DNA from: Undaria pinnatifida
Lineage: Eukaryota > Sar > Phaeophyceae > Laminariales > Alariaceae
DNA: 64,000 nucleotides
Assembly: GCA_012845835.1 (NCBI GenBank)
Contig: JABAKD010000016.1
Span: forward strand, 6,417,919-6,481,918
Direction of reading: 5' to 3'
This document shows, in pieces, positions 44,501 to 49,900 of the stretch (position 1 is the first letter of the stretch; every line of letters begins with the position of its first letter). Made by a program: the position numbers and the translations under genes. Below the pieces are notes generated by a model. It searched no databases, was not told the origin of the DNA, and was given only the letters and a program-made list of their open reading frames with translations.

Positions 44501-44799
44501 CAAAGGGTAAACACAATTATTAATAACTGTTGTGCTCTGCTCGACTCGAATAGCTCCCATTGGCGACTCTCTGACAGACGTTCGCCTTCGCTCTCTTCGC
44601 GTATACTGGTTGTATACGATCCACTATGACGGGCGTTGGGTACGCCGAGTAGGAGTGCCCTCTGCTCTAAGCAGTAGTAGTTGACCTGCGACACAAAATG
44701 TGTATTAACTGCTTGTAAAATCCGCATTCCGCTTCCATCCGCAATCCGCCTGCACAGCCGGTAGACGATCGCGCTTTGTATGACACGATCGCGTATCAT
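14150..44799 (-). CDS. Very long coiled-coil protein gene, multi-exon
   Basis: Twenty confident or probable minus-strand exons and one tentative one form a chain in which splice phase agrees at every junction except one gap between 18.0 and 20.3 kb. The predicted product, roughly 950-1,000 residues, is mostly heptad-rich coiled coil (for example RLERELGEERSINAKLSSEL and VERLRSANVQLTEALALSKK). It has a short hydrophobic patch near the N-terminus (QQLLIIVFTLWEPI), an Ala/Gly/Thr-rich break in the exon at 21745-22177, and a basic Ser/Thr/Pro-rich tail. It could be a golgin, centrosomal, flagellar or other scaffold; I do not recognise an orthologue. Introns reach 5.7 kb and carry most of the window's repeats. 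It is divergently arranged with the two-RRM gene. Confidence 0.85.
14788..14958 (+). repeat. 12-bp minisatellite (CCTACAGTATAC)n
   Basis: About a dozen imperfect head-to-tail copies with single-base variants (ATGCC, CACACC, GATAGC), in an intron of the coiled-coil gene. Confidence 0.9.
15099..15125 (+). repeat. Poly-G tract
   Basis: Twelve and fourteen Gs separated by one C. It could form a G-quadruplex or be hard to sequence accurately. Confidence 0.9.
15434..15637 (-). CDS. Coiled-coil gene, exon 20
   Basis: 68 codons, ERAKAKEEAARASRTHTVAM, then EATLNAERARCQEFRMRLER and ALTNAEERLLNTHQELDK. Acceptor CGAAACAG, donor AAG|GTCAGA, phase 0. Confidence 0.88.
16392..16481 (-). CDS. Coiled-coil gene, exon 19
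   Basis: 30 codons, IEFESELQSLQARLDDMTDK then YSRAMAERDK. Acceptor GTCAACAG, donor AAA|GTGGAA, phase 0 both ends. Heptad-rich. Confidence 0.85.
16796..16880 (-). CDS. Coiled-coil gene, exon 18 (probable)
   Basis: After acceptor AAATCTTCAG it reads LLDQSGSLTSDFVSEGKRSD then RFGPGFAY and ends at TAC|GTACGA in phase 0. Just downstream a different frame reads LGLDLHTYEDGTDTKY up to a stronger donor (TAT|GTAAGC), so an indel or alternative splicing is possible. Confidence 0.55.
16969..17036 (-). CDS. Coiled-coil gene, exon 17 (probable)
   Basis: It reads VYRSVETASPAFGHLLAIAM, enters in phase 0 after CCAGAG and leaves in phase 2 at AG|GTGCGC, which is exactly what exons 16 and 18 require. The acceptor is modest, so this exon rests mainly on phase. 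Confidence 0.55.
17166..17291 (-). CDS. Coiled-coil gene, exon 16 (non-coiled segment)
   Basis: 42 codons, AALQHPDNDSSKDTGKNTAA then LDCMVWGDRSKYDFNMLAQL. Acceptor TTCGCAG, donor AAG|GTGAGT, phase 0 both ends. This polar, Asp-rich segment breaks the coiled coil. Confidence 0.83.
17917..18011 (-). CDS. Coiled-coil gene, exon 15
   Basis: It reads TVVRRLSELAVSVKDAVTAI then EERAKQSIFPK. Acceptor ACCGCCAG, donor AAG|GTCAGC, 2 + 31 codons. Confidence 0.82.
18022..18415 (+). repeat. Roughly 30-bp tandem repeat (AAACGGTTAATGYCAAACAA)
   Basis: Around ten diverged units, each with ACAAAAAACGGTTA and TGCCAAACAA segments. A unique stretch around 18150-18235 splits the array. Confidence 0.8.
18732..18756 (-). 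CDS. Possible exon 14 (tentative, 25 bp)
   Basis: At least one exon must exist between exons 13 and 15, because exon 13 ends in phase 0 and exon 15 begins with two bases of a codon. A minus-strand frame here, LHLDVPIDLSVKGALGDDPE, looks protein-like, ends at donor GAAG|GTGAAC in the required phase 1, and could begin at GTTAAG|GGC. A longer version of this exon would need a further exon upstream. Confidence 0.3.
19931..20280 (-). mobile_element. ATCT-rich dispersed element, copy 1
   Basis: A roughly 330-bp element with GATGATCTATATGATCTGCA at one end and GATCTGTCCGATGTGTGAAA at the other, plus an internal TTCCTGGGTTGGATCTGAAC. It matches the reverse complement of 38343-38648 along its length. 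It ends about 10 bases from the donor of exon 13. Confidence 0.65.
20288..20374 (-). CDS. Coiled-coil gene, exon 13
   Basis: 29 codons, TEAQRRLSEAQAVGDKEREA then AARMMRVVK. Acceptor ACGTTAG, donor AAG|GTATGA, phase 0 both ends. A dispersed repeat copy starts about 10 bases inside the following intron. Confidence 0.85.
20922..21032 (-). CDS. Coiled-coil gene, exon 12
   Basis: 37 codons, LGDAKAENEGMVRRCADGMA then SRAERLMQALNLANRKQ. Acceptor TCTGCACAG, donor CAG|GTGACA, phase 0. The acceptor and first 30 bases of this exon recur in the tandem array directly upstream. Confidence 0.88.
21001..21470 (-). repeat. Tandem array containing copies of exon 12's splice acceptor
   Basis: Five units of about 85-150 bp. 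Each has a segment like CTCGTTTTCGGCTTTGGCAT on the plus strand followed by CCAAGCT and a variable TG-rich tail, and units join at GCTTRGCGAGAG. Unit starts are near 21002, 21102, 21195, 21345 and 21430. Only the first unit is the used exon start; some others keep a possible AG. Confidence 0.8.
21745..22177 (-). CDS. Coiled-coil gene, exon 11 (low-complexity break)
   Basis: It reads ITRIDEKNQTIERLEDQLHL, then an Ala/Gly/Thr-rich stretch (VVAAAVAAAGTDRRGAAAAV), a polar segment and QKALLAALSRLRSDLRSMAA. Acceptor GTGCACAG, donor CAG|GTAGAG, phase 2 in and 0 out. The flexible part probably separates two coiled-coil rods. Confidence 0.87.
22955..23155 (+). repeat. Two short minisatellites
   Basis: Units like AAGCTAGGCTATGGGAT (22955-23035) and then GAGGCGAGGTACA (23105-23155), in the intron before exon 11. 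Confidence 0.75.
23263..23390 (-). CDS. Coiled-coil gene, exon 10
   Basis: It reads EVRRREAAEAEVSEAQGYLN then SSRQELGELKHLAWKLEQMG. Acceptor TGGTTCAG, donor AG|GTACTG, leaving phase 2. Confidence 0.9.
23573..23640 (+). repeat. Direct repeat, left copy
   Basis: GCGGTAGTGGTCGGTGGACG and the following CAATTCGAAA recur at 25389-25460, 1.8 kb away, with a few mismatches. The pair may be the ends of a decayed element that includes the open frame at 24132-24773. Confidence 0.6.
24132..24773 (+). CDS. Hypothetical 213-residue ORF nested in an intron
   Basis: The longest non-repetitive open frame in the introns, antisense to the coiled-coil gene. It has a charged first half (SKKPKGTSTKGKRKKCPSEP, a possible nuclear signal), an Arg/Ala-rich middle and a Ser run. 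No family is recognised and there is no splice or repeat-free context to support it. It lies between the two direct repeats at 23573 and 25389, so it may belong to a transposable element. It may equally be chance. Confidence 0.25.
   Translation: MGCAAYSKTNPDQIDVVSVENDLAENRPFSHFLGTTTIDSVIGNSKKPKGTSTKGKRKKCPSEPGVVDNDSYHTSKSAREQTHTNLEPDLRRVLRSLGQDSRPAARTATTYTWARGGARRHGGIRAAPYTMRGAARPRGLLSSSSSSSQETRDQPLLPDPFVSHMGQHRCAAGRRAQEAAHAHASMCTLLLCALGLEVYSSTLRTRSKGTPVG
25389..25460 (+). repeat. Direct repeat, right copy
   Basis: Partner of the 23573 copy; the best-matching stretch is about 40 bp and a weaker match continues for about 30 bp. Confidence 0.6.
26664..26732 (-). CDS. Coiled-coil gene, exon 9 (69 bp)
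   Basis: 23 codons, KLLADKLEEASKHISDLRTM then LHQ. Acceptor GCGGGCAG, donor CAG|GTGAGA, phase 0 both ends. Confidence 0.88.
26802..26852 (+). repeat. (CTGC)n microsatellite
   Basis: Around twelve tetranucleotide units with CTAC interruptions, close to exon 9. Confidence 0.9.
28829..29132 (-). mobile_element. tRNA-derived SINE, copy 1
   Basis: On the minus strand it begins with a tRNA-like head (CCCCGGTGGTGTATCAGAT, then B-box-like GTGACTCGAATCCCCC), followed by a body with AACGCGAGAGCGTGAGTTAG and an A-rich tail. Same layout as the copies at 31122 and 34775. Confidence 0.8.
29810..30290 (-). pseudogene. Ty3/gypsy reverse-transcriptase remnant
   Basis: The minus-strand translation gives RHKWLMKHLAMLGHIPELLI, the catalytic box YMDDICVLSAT (30204-30215 encode YMDD), a stop, NHLKSVESAFVALQAAGLTL, KPSKV and VVYLGHDV. 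After a frameshift it gives EDRIKAIQELPTPTCIKGL. These are the palm, YxDD and the connection region leading towards RNase H in gypsy-type polyproteins. At least one stop and one frameshift show it is dead. It lies within intron 8 of the coiled-coil gene, on the same strand. Confidence 0.85.
30550..30615 (-). pseudogene. Decayed partial copy of exon 8 and its donor
   Basis: On the minus strand, TTCTTGAGGCCCAAAATA then GGTCGGAGGAG and GCGAGCAGAGACA mirror the 3' end of exon 8 plus its donor flank (TTCTCGAGGCCAAAAATA, GGTCAGAGGAG, GTGAGCAGGGACA). It lies about 300 bp downstream with indels, so it is an exon-end duplication that no longer codes. Confidence 0.65.
30854..30949 (-). CDS. Coiled-coil gene, exon 8
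   Basis: 32 codons, AIREQSGLVTETANAKAAAE then ILEAKNRSEELE. Acceptor ACCTGTCAG, donor GAG|GTGAGC, phase 0 both ends. It follows the longest intron (5.7 kb). Confidence 0.9.
31122..31430 (-). mobile_element. tRNA-derived SINE, copy 2 (best preserved)
   Basis: Minus-strand head CCCCGGTGGCGTATCGGGTT with the A-box region, B box GAGTTCGAATCCCCCC, body, and an uninterrupted A tail of about 19 (seen as T at 31122-31140). This is the typical order of a polymerase III SINE. No clear target duplication. Confidence 0.85.
31986..33035 (+). repeat. (ACAT)n microsatellite, about 1.05 kb
   Basis: A nearly pure tetranucleotide array. Two single-base losses (ATACTACAT at about 32397 and 32813) divide it into three long blocks of pure repeat, with a few substitutions near the ends. 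All long open frames here are artefacts of the repeat. Confidence 0.98.
33185..33485 (+). mobile_element. tRNA-like SINE family 2, copy 1
   Basis: A degraded head (CTCAGTATGCGATTC, then TAGCTTCGTTCGAGCGCCG), body with GACAAGCGAGAAGTGCG and TTGTATTTTGGGCGGTA, and a tail of three 17-bp units (ATTTCCAAATTGGCGTC). It matches 34020-34215. Confidence 0.6.
33566..33650 (+). pseudogene. tRNA-like sequence
   Basis: GGCTCAGTGGGTATAGTGCT (A-box-like) and GTCGTGAGTACGATTCTCAA (B-box-like) are spaced like internal promoter boxes, but no full cloverleaf forms. A related sequence lies at 33835-33905 (GTCGTGAGTTCGATTCTCAC). Confidence 0.5.
34020..34215 (+). mobile_element. tRNA-like SINE family 2, copy 2
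   Basis: Head TAGCTCAGTGGGCAGTGCTG (A-box-like) and TTTGTTCGAATGCAGCC (B-box-like), then a body with CCAAGCGAGAAGCGCG and TTGTATTTTGAACGGTA, ending in ATTTCCAAATTGGCGTC. Confidence 0.65.
34775..35084 (-). mobile_element. tRNA-derived SINE, copy 3
   Basis: Same body (GCGCGAGAGCGTGAGTTAGC on the minus strand) and head, with a degraded B box (GAGGTCGAATCCCCC) and an A-rich tail interrupted by one G. A fragment resembling the head (GTCGCCCCGGTGGTCGAG) follows at about 35103. Confidence 0.8.
35286..35458 (+). repeat. Dispersed repeat family 3, copy 1
   Basis: ATCGACGAGGGAAGAAAATG, CGTAGTGCGGAGGGAGG and AGAGTAATGCGAGCATCA are shared, in order, with 49270-49442. Perhaps a SINE or MITE; ends are not defined. 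Confidence 0.6.
35801..35832. repeat. Perfect 13-bp stem hairpin
   Basis: GCATGGGTGCCGG and CCGGCACCCATGC are exact reverse complements around a 6-base loop (TGTATG). GC-rich and strong; no gene lies next to it. Confidence 0.9.
36111..36152 (+). repeat. (TTAGTA)n-like microsatellite
   Basis: Seven or so units of GTTAGTATTA type, in intron 7 of the coiled-coil gene. Confidence 0.8.
36665..36887 (-). CDS. Coiled-coil gene, exon 7
   Basis: It reads LSAEVERLRSANVQLTEALA, then SKKESSELEQHMSTLTKDKE and AREELLRAEIEQARTRADTM. Acceptor GAATTCAG. Two in-frame donors are possible, GAG|GTGCGC (used here) or TTG|GTAGAG six bases earlier. Confidence 0.9.
36903..37121 (+). mobile_element. ATCT-rich dispersed element, copy 2 (short)
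   Basis: It shares ACAGATCCAACCCAGGAGAC and CACACATAAGACAGATCAG with the other copies. It is bracketed by a direct repeat of about 36 bp (GGGGTGCAAACTGGTTACC at the left, GGGGTGCAAACGAATTACC at the right) and lies close to the acceptor of exon 7. Confidence 0.55.
37900..38012 (-). CDS. Coiled-coil gene, exon 6
   Basis: It reads AQFREAMVRMERLSEEEAKD then NASAIKDLHDKAVLAKA. Acceptor CGCCACAG, donor AG|GTAGGC, leaving phase 2. Confidence 0.9.
38343..38648 (+). mobile_element. ATCT-rich dispersed element, copy 3
   Basis: It starts TTGGACAGATCACGATCAAG and contains ACAGATCCAACCCACGAAAC. Its right end reaches the donor of exon 5 at 38646. Opposite orientation to copy 1. Confidence 0.65.
38647..38724 (-). 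CDS. Coiled-coil gene, exon 5
   Basis: 26 codons, GQSLRNDVSQRDRSLQLADE then SRKKSE. Acceptor CACACAG, donor GAG|GTACGA, phase 0 both ends. A dispersed repeat copy begins within about 10 bases of this donor. Confidence 0.88.
39265..39429 (+). mobile_element. TA-flanked MITE family 1, copy E
   Basis: A diverged copy starting TACAGCACACCTACTAAGAA and ending CCTGTTTCTTATTAGCTG, with AATTCGGGAGCCGTTTT and TAGAACGCACCC inside. In intron 4 of the coiled-coil gene. Confidence 0.65.
39550..39667 (-). CDS. Coiled-coil gene, exon 4 (GC donor)
   Basis: It reads LERELGEERSINAKLSSELG then HAKQKLGELAESHQRLKFQ. Acceptor ACGCACAG. The best donor is CAG|GCACGA, a GC rather than GT donor; it keeps phase 0 with exon 5. 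Confidence 0.85.
40200..40373 (-). mobile_element. TA-flanked MITE family 1, copy D
   Basis: Inverted relative to the others. It ends in AGGTGTCCTGTA on the right and begins TACAGGAAACCTGCCAAGAA on the left, so both ends are followed by TA, the usual target of Tc1/mariner-type elements. Confidence 0.75.
40688..40905 (+). repeat. Tandem repeat of about 95 bp
   Basis: Two full units and a partial third, each with TTTTCAAAATCTCGCG, ACAAGTCCGT, TTCAGGAGCC and GACGGATCGAGTC. The third, diverged unit has CTGCCGGGTCGGG. Confidence 0.8.
41182..41372 (-). CDS. Coiled-coil gene, exon 3
   Basis: It reads IALEDAQALCRQLKAEVADG, then QAVLLEERDDQEATKRSLQA and ALVDARARGLEADLKGTSLP. Borders TCTGCAG and AG|GTACAC, ending phase 2 and matched by the next exon. 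Confidence 0.9.
42525..42539 (+). repeat. Interstitial telomere-like repeat
   Basis: ACCCTAACCCTAACCC, two and a half CCCTAA units. A degenerate relative (CCTAACCCTAATCC) is at 15273. Too short for a former telomere. Confidence 0.6.
43558..43933 (-). CDS. Coiled-coil gene, exon 2
   Basis: Acceptor CCGCCCACAG, donor CAG|GTGCGA; enters in phase 2, leaves in phase 0. It reads YKSLRVTYESRLASLATTVC, then VSERDNSFHGLAMKLADAEA and RSRIKVTEVNAEIQELRRGY. Strong heptad pattern in the second half. Confidence 0.88.
43957..44130 (+). mobile_element. TA-flanked MITE family 1, copy A
   Basis: It contains AGGACACCAATAATTAAGAA at the left, AAATTCGGGAGCCGTTAT and AAGAAACCCAGCCTGGGTCG inside, and TTTCTTATCAGGTGACCTG at the right, followed by TA. 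It ends about 22 bases before the acceptor of exon 2. Confidence 0.75.
44252..44482 (+). mobile_element. TA-flanked MITE family 1, copy B
   Basis: Left end CAGGACACCTACTAATAATT preceded by TA; right end GATAGGTGTCCTG. A 35-40-bp internal duplication near the right end repeats CACTTCGATAGGT. It stops 9 bases from the donor of exon 1, so copies A and B make up nearly all of intron 1. Confidence 0.78.
44492..44799 (-). CDS. Coiled-coil gene, exon 1
   Basis: The frame runs from an ATG at 44799, with an in-frame TAA immediately upstream, to donor CAT|GTAAGG in phase 2. It encodes MIRDRVIQSAIVYRLCRRIA, then VNYYCLEQRALLLGVPNARH and the hydrophobic AQQLLIIVFTLWEP. A GTCGCAG acceptor at 44686 gives an alternative start of this exon at 44685, which would imply an upstream exon. 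Confidence 0.7.
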
Positions 44800-46704
44800 T
44801 TACGAATACAAATATTAGTCTATACGATGGTTCGAAAAATGATTCGCACGAAGATCCTATGATTGGAATGGATGGAAACTTCTGATCTACTGCTTGTGCC
44901 GGTAAGTGGTGAAAAGACAGCAAAAAGCAAAGAGAGAACTCCTGACCCCTGACTGAAAAACTGATACCTGGCATGATAGCCAGGTACTGGCCATACCAGT
45001 ACCCGACGCCATCAAGTACCATTTATTTCGGATCCACGCACTTTTCCCGAAATACGGTGGAAGGGTCATCCATACCATGCCCCCACGCGCTGCTCTGTCG
45101 CTCACTCGTCCTTTTTCCTCGTGCCTATGTGCCAGCGGTGCAGTTTGCCTGCGTCTCTCAGTGTGCCCTCAGGGTATCAGTAAGATGCACCAGTGAACCT
45201 TTGTAGACAGCAGTATCATTAGTATTGGTTCGTGGTGTTCCCAGTTCTCAAACCACACTGCTGCTGCATGCATTCCATTGGACAGCCGAAGAATTGGTCA
45301 TAATAAGTCAAGATTAGTGTGGCGTCTCAACTCAACTCTCAAAAAGGGTTGTAATTTGCTGAAACGCCCGAGAGCCGGTAACGGCAATCCCACGCACCAA
45401 CTCAACTTTTTCTACATATTGCTGCCGATGCTAAAAAGCGTCGTCGTCCATTATACTTCTTGAGCTGACCACGTACGGTGGATCCCCGGAACCCAGGCCC
45501 GGTCGTACCAGCGTGTCCACCTCACAGCCTTCGCAATCCTCGCCATACGTCTGAGATTGAAGACTCTTAGGGAGTCGCGCGCAGTTCGGCTGTCACGCCA
45601 CCCTAAAAGCGGGCGATTTTGAATTGTAGTTTCGACGATTCTCCGCCTAGTCCTCAGTACCCACAACGACGCTCTTTCTAGTTTGGCGCCGGCCCCCTAG
45701 GGCGGACACCCAGAGGGCGACTTCAACGCTCGGATAGTGGTAGACCAGTCCCTGTGGACCGTGGCGCGGTGGTTTAATTTGTGGGATATTCTTTCTTCGA
45801 ATAGAGCAGGCCAGGCCACACCGAGGCAAGCTAGCGAGGATCGTCGAGGAGGGGAGCAAGTGAGCCAAGTGAGCAAGTTCTCAGGGCGAACTTTCAGGGG
45901 TGTCGGGAGAAACAGGCAGCCGTGGAGTGGACAGCGGCAACGATGGGGGACACCTATCGACGAAGCGTGTGAGTGCCTCTCCTTTGCTGCTCTCCGTGGG
46001 TGAATTGCGTTAAGCTGGTCTCGAAGTCGGGCATGAACTCGGTTTGTTTGAGGTTGCTTCTAGTACGGAGTAGTAGTACAGCAGAGGAATGTGCACGTAT
46101 ACCATCACATCACGAATTCGACCTGGTAATTGTGTGGTTAATTTTCGGTATTTCCCTCACTTACGACTAATGGTGTAGTTGTAGTGCTAAGGCTCTAGAG
46201 CCCGAAAGCTAAAAAATGCAAAATGTGTAGTTTCAATTTGAAGGCAGGGTGATTAGTGCGTTGTCGCTCGCGATGACGTACTGGCACTAGACTATCTACT
46301 CTTGTAGGGCTCGATGATGAGTCCCGCGGTAGTAGTATCACGCGATCTCTAGCTTCCAGCTGTTCGTTTCGCGTAGTAGGTCGTGTCTTGTGGGCAGGTT
46401 GGTGCGCCCTCGGGAAGAAAAAGCCGGAGTGTTTGATTGTCGAATCTATAAAATGGCTTGCATCATCTCAGGAGGTCACGTGGACTCTCCTAATTTGTGC
46501 GAACATCACACTCGTATCATAGCAGCCCGCTGTTGCGCGGTACACCCTGATGCAAACCAACACTACTGCTGTACATACATTCAACTCCACAACGTCGAAA
46601 AAATGGAATTAGAAACTCAGGGGTGGAACACAATATTCCCTTCCCGTCTCTACAGCACTGACTCACGCCCTCATCCCCTGTCCTATGGTCTACCGATCCT
46701 GCAG
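44800..46704. other. Divergent intergenic region and 5' part of the two-RRM gene
   Basis: The coiled-coil gene starts leftwards at 44799 and the two-RRM gene runs rightwards, so promoters of both should lie here. A pyrimidine-rich acceptor before 46705 implies at least one upstream exon or 5' UTR exon here. No first exon, TATA box or other element is clear. The short open frames have no known motif. Confidence 0.5.
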
Positions 46705-46957
46705 CAAAATTTTCATCGGCGGTCTCTCTTTCGAGACGACCGATGAGGCACTCAAGCGCTACTTCGAGCAGTTCGGCCAGGTATCGGATGCTATCGTTAT
46801 GAAGGATGCGGTGTCTCGGCGCTCGCGAGGGTTTGGCTTCATCACGTACATGAGCTCGACGAGCGTGGACGAGGCTCTCTCGGTGAAACAGCACATCGTA
46901 GATAACCGGAGAGTTGAAGCCAAGCGCGCCGTGCCTCGATCCGAAGTTCCAACCAAG
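46705..46957 (+). CDS. Two-RRM protein exon encoding RRM1
   Basis: It reads KIFIGGLSFETTDEALKRYF, then MKDAVSRRSRGFGFITYMSS and VEAKRAVPRSEVPTK. Donor AAG|GTGAGG, phase 0. If 46685 is the real start, the protein begins MVYRSCS. Confidence 0.93.
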
Positions 46958-49900
46958 GTGAGGTAGTGGTGCTCGAGACATGTGACATGTATCAGTAGAC
47001 TACACTACCCTTGGTATGATAGACCATCATCAGATCATACTCAATTGAACCTGGTGTCACGTTGACCGAGATTTCTAGTTCGTGTAGCATCGTCACCATG
47101 TGCTACACTGATGCGAGTGAAAAGTGAAACAAACTTTCTTTCTTGATGTTATTTCTATCTTCTACCCTTGGAGGATCGGTAGTTTTGTTGTCACCACGTC
47201 GTGTCGCGACTCGCGCGGCGTGTGCGATTTCCACCGCGTCTTTTCTCACGCTTTTTTAGTAGAGACCCCCAGTATATGATACCACACTAAAAATTAATAC
47301 CAGGTACAATCTTGTATCTACACGAGGTGGGGCCGAGGCTATGATAGCGCGATAGTTTGGGGCACCTGAATGACGTATTGATGATCAAAGTGAGGTCGTG
47401 AGCTTGGGCTTGGGCTTGGCGCGTACGAAGTACCAGTACGAAGTGCCAAGCGCGACAGCTCAAGTGCGAAGGAGTTTTGTTTTCAACGATGCTCGACTCC
47501 TATACAGGCCAAGACTCAATGCTTCTTGCCTTGTAGTTGAACCGTTTTTTTGGGAATGGGCTTGTCTTGTGCCAAGCGTTCTGCCGAGAACCTCCTTCGA
47601 TTTGATTTATGTTTTTTTTGTTTCCGGATACCATACAACGGGATACGTACCGGTGCTGTTCCGGTACAAAAATGATGTTTTACCTAGCTCAGAATTCCCC
47701 ACCTAAAGTATAAATGCCAATCCTTACCATTATAGTGGACAAAAAATGAGACACCTCCCAATAAAAACTCACTCATATAGAAGTAGTATACTACGAGTAC
47801 CAACAACGCAGCTTGCAAAGATGAGTATTGACCTGAAATTCGTCAAACTCACGGCTGACGTCCTTGAAAATTAGTTATAAAATGTACTTGCGAAGCTCTT
47901 TCACTACTGCAAGTTTTGTCTTACACTATTTCGAAGAGATTTTTCCCCAAACGTATGCGTGCAGACTTGAAGGGGTAGAGAAGTAATAATATTATCAAGT
48001 ACCGGCCCTACGATTAATAGTACCAGGTACTATTAGTAAGAAACCGATATACTGGCCGAGGCGTGATTTCTTATCGAGATTGTGTTGTGTTCACAGCAGT
48101 AACGTCACCGCTCCCGAACTTGTTTACCCGGAACTTTCATGCTGAGTTTATTGTAGGGCTCTTTCTTATGAGGGGGGCCGGTATTGTACGACAGAATACG
48201 TACCGGTACCGTTAACATGATGCTCGTATTGAGAGATCAAATGTGCAATGTGCTGCCGTCGCTTTTGCTGGTGCATCCCCATTCACTTTTCACACGAACA
48301 TTCATTACGCACCTCAGATTACAGCAATTTTCCTGCAATTTACACTCCTCGCGCGCGCCAAGAATACCGAATACCCCGCACATGCTGGAACACAGCATCA
48401 TTCTGCGTCTGCAGTGCTGTTTTTTTCGTCTTTTTATTGCAAGGGCGTTTTTTTACGAATTTCGAGCGTATGTACATTCTGGCAGGTATCGAAACTATCG
48501 TTAGTACGCCTACTGCTGTAGAGTACAGAACATCCACTAATCTTATTTATTACTGGTATATAGTAATAATAAGAACTTTAGAGTACAGGGCACCTATTGA
48601 AAACAAGAATCAAGACGGTATGACAGCTAGGCTGAGATTATCTGGACAATAAGAAACTCGCGAGCCTTTATACTGAAATTTTAGTGTAGAACCCACCCTA
48701 CCCTCTCCCAAGCAATAAACCCAGTCTGGCGCCTGGGTTTGTATTCCTGTTTTTCTTATTGAATGATAAGTGTCGTCTACTGTCATAGCAACACAGGTTC
48801 AACACTATTAATAGTACATGTATTAATTGTGCAGTCGACGTGGCCGACGTTGATGCTCTGTGGACTGCTGTGGTGCTGTGGTGCTGTGGTACACGATCGC
48901 GTAATTGTTACCAGGGTATTCGGAAAAAGTACGTACCTGGACCAGGTCCAAATTAGCGTACGAGGTAGTGGATCAAGTTTAAGTTACCCTCGGTTGATCC
49001 TGGTACAAGTAATGACACTGTCGTTGTTCTAATGGGAGTCGCCGACCGATATTATCCTTAATTGTTGTTCTCACATTAACTCTCATGATCAAGTCCGTGG
49101 TCACAGGACAGGCTCCAATCACTCTGGAGCTGAGGAATACCTCAGGGAAAAAACTAGGACACACCCAGTCGTACGCGCGATCGGAGTATCACACGGCTAG
49201 TTTCGACGAAATCTTCCAAGTGAAATCTTCGATCTCACAGCTAAGGTGTTGTATTTTTATTTTTATTTTTATAATATTCGACGCGAGTCGACGAGGGAAG
49301 AAACTGCTGAATTCTTCTACCGATAAAAATGAAGGCACGTACCGTAGTGGAGAGGGGAGAGAAGAGCCCGCTATGTGACCACGGATCTGAGATACTACTG
49401 GGAGGGAGCGCGAGACTAGTGCGAGGATAATAAACGGGAAAAAAAAAAGTATCAGCCTACCTCAACTACTGCTACAAGCAAGCTAGCTGAAGTACAGCAG
49501 TATTAAATATTATATAATACACAGCAGTATAACAGAAGGAAAAAAAAAACTGGCACCCTGGTATATTAATAGACGCAACCTGGTGTTACCGGTAAATCCG
49601 TAGACAGCAGAACGAGAGATCCTCAAGCTAAGCTCGCGATCAGTATTATACGAGTATGTAGTAATTCTCGATTCAAGTTTCTGGTTTCCCTTCCGGAAAA
49701 CTTTTACATGCGAGGTGCGAGTGTTAGTACATATGGACATGTAATTCGTGGGCTCAACACTCCACGTCGCCAGACCCTTGTCCCTGGGTACTGGGTACCA
49801 TTCATTCTACTACAGCAGTATGTAAAATAATGCTACAGCAGTGCTGTGTTTTTGACCAGCGCCCCGTTATATAATTTGCCCGAATAATAACCCACCGGGT

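Noticed and set aside
44887..45105. Further upstream exon for the coiled-coil gene (frame with WIRNKWYLMASG)
   Set aside because: No splice border in phase with exon 1, and an in-frame stop directly precedes the ATG at 44799.
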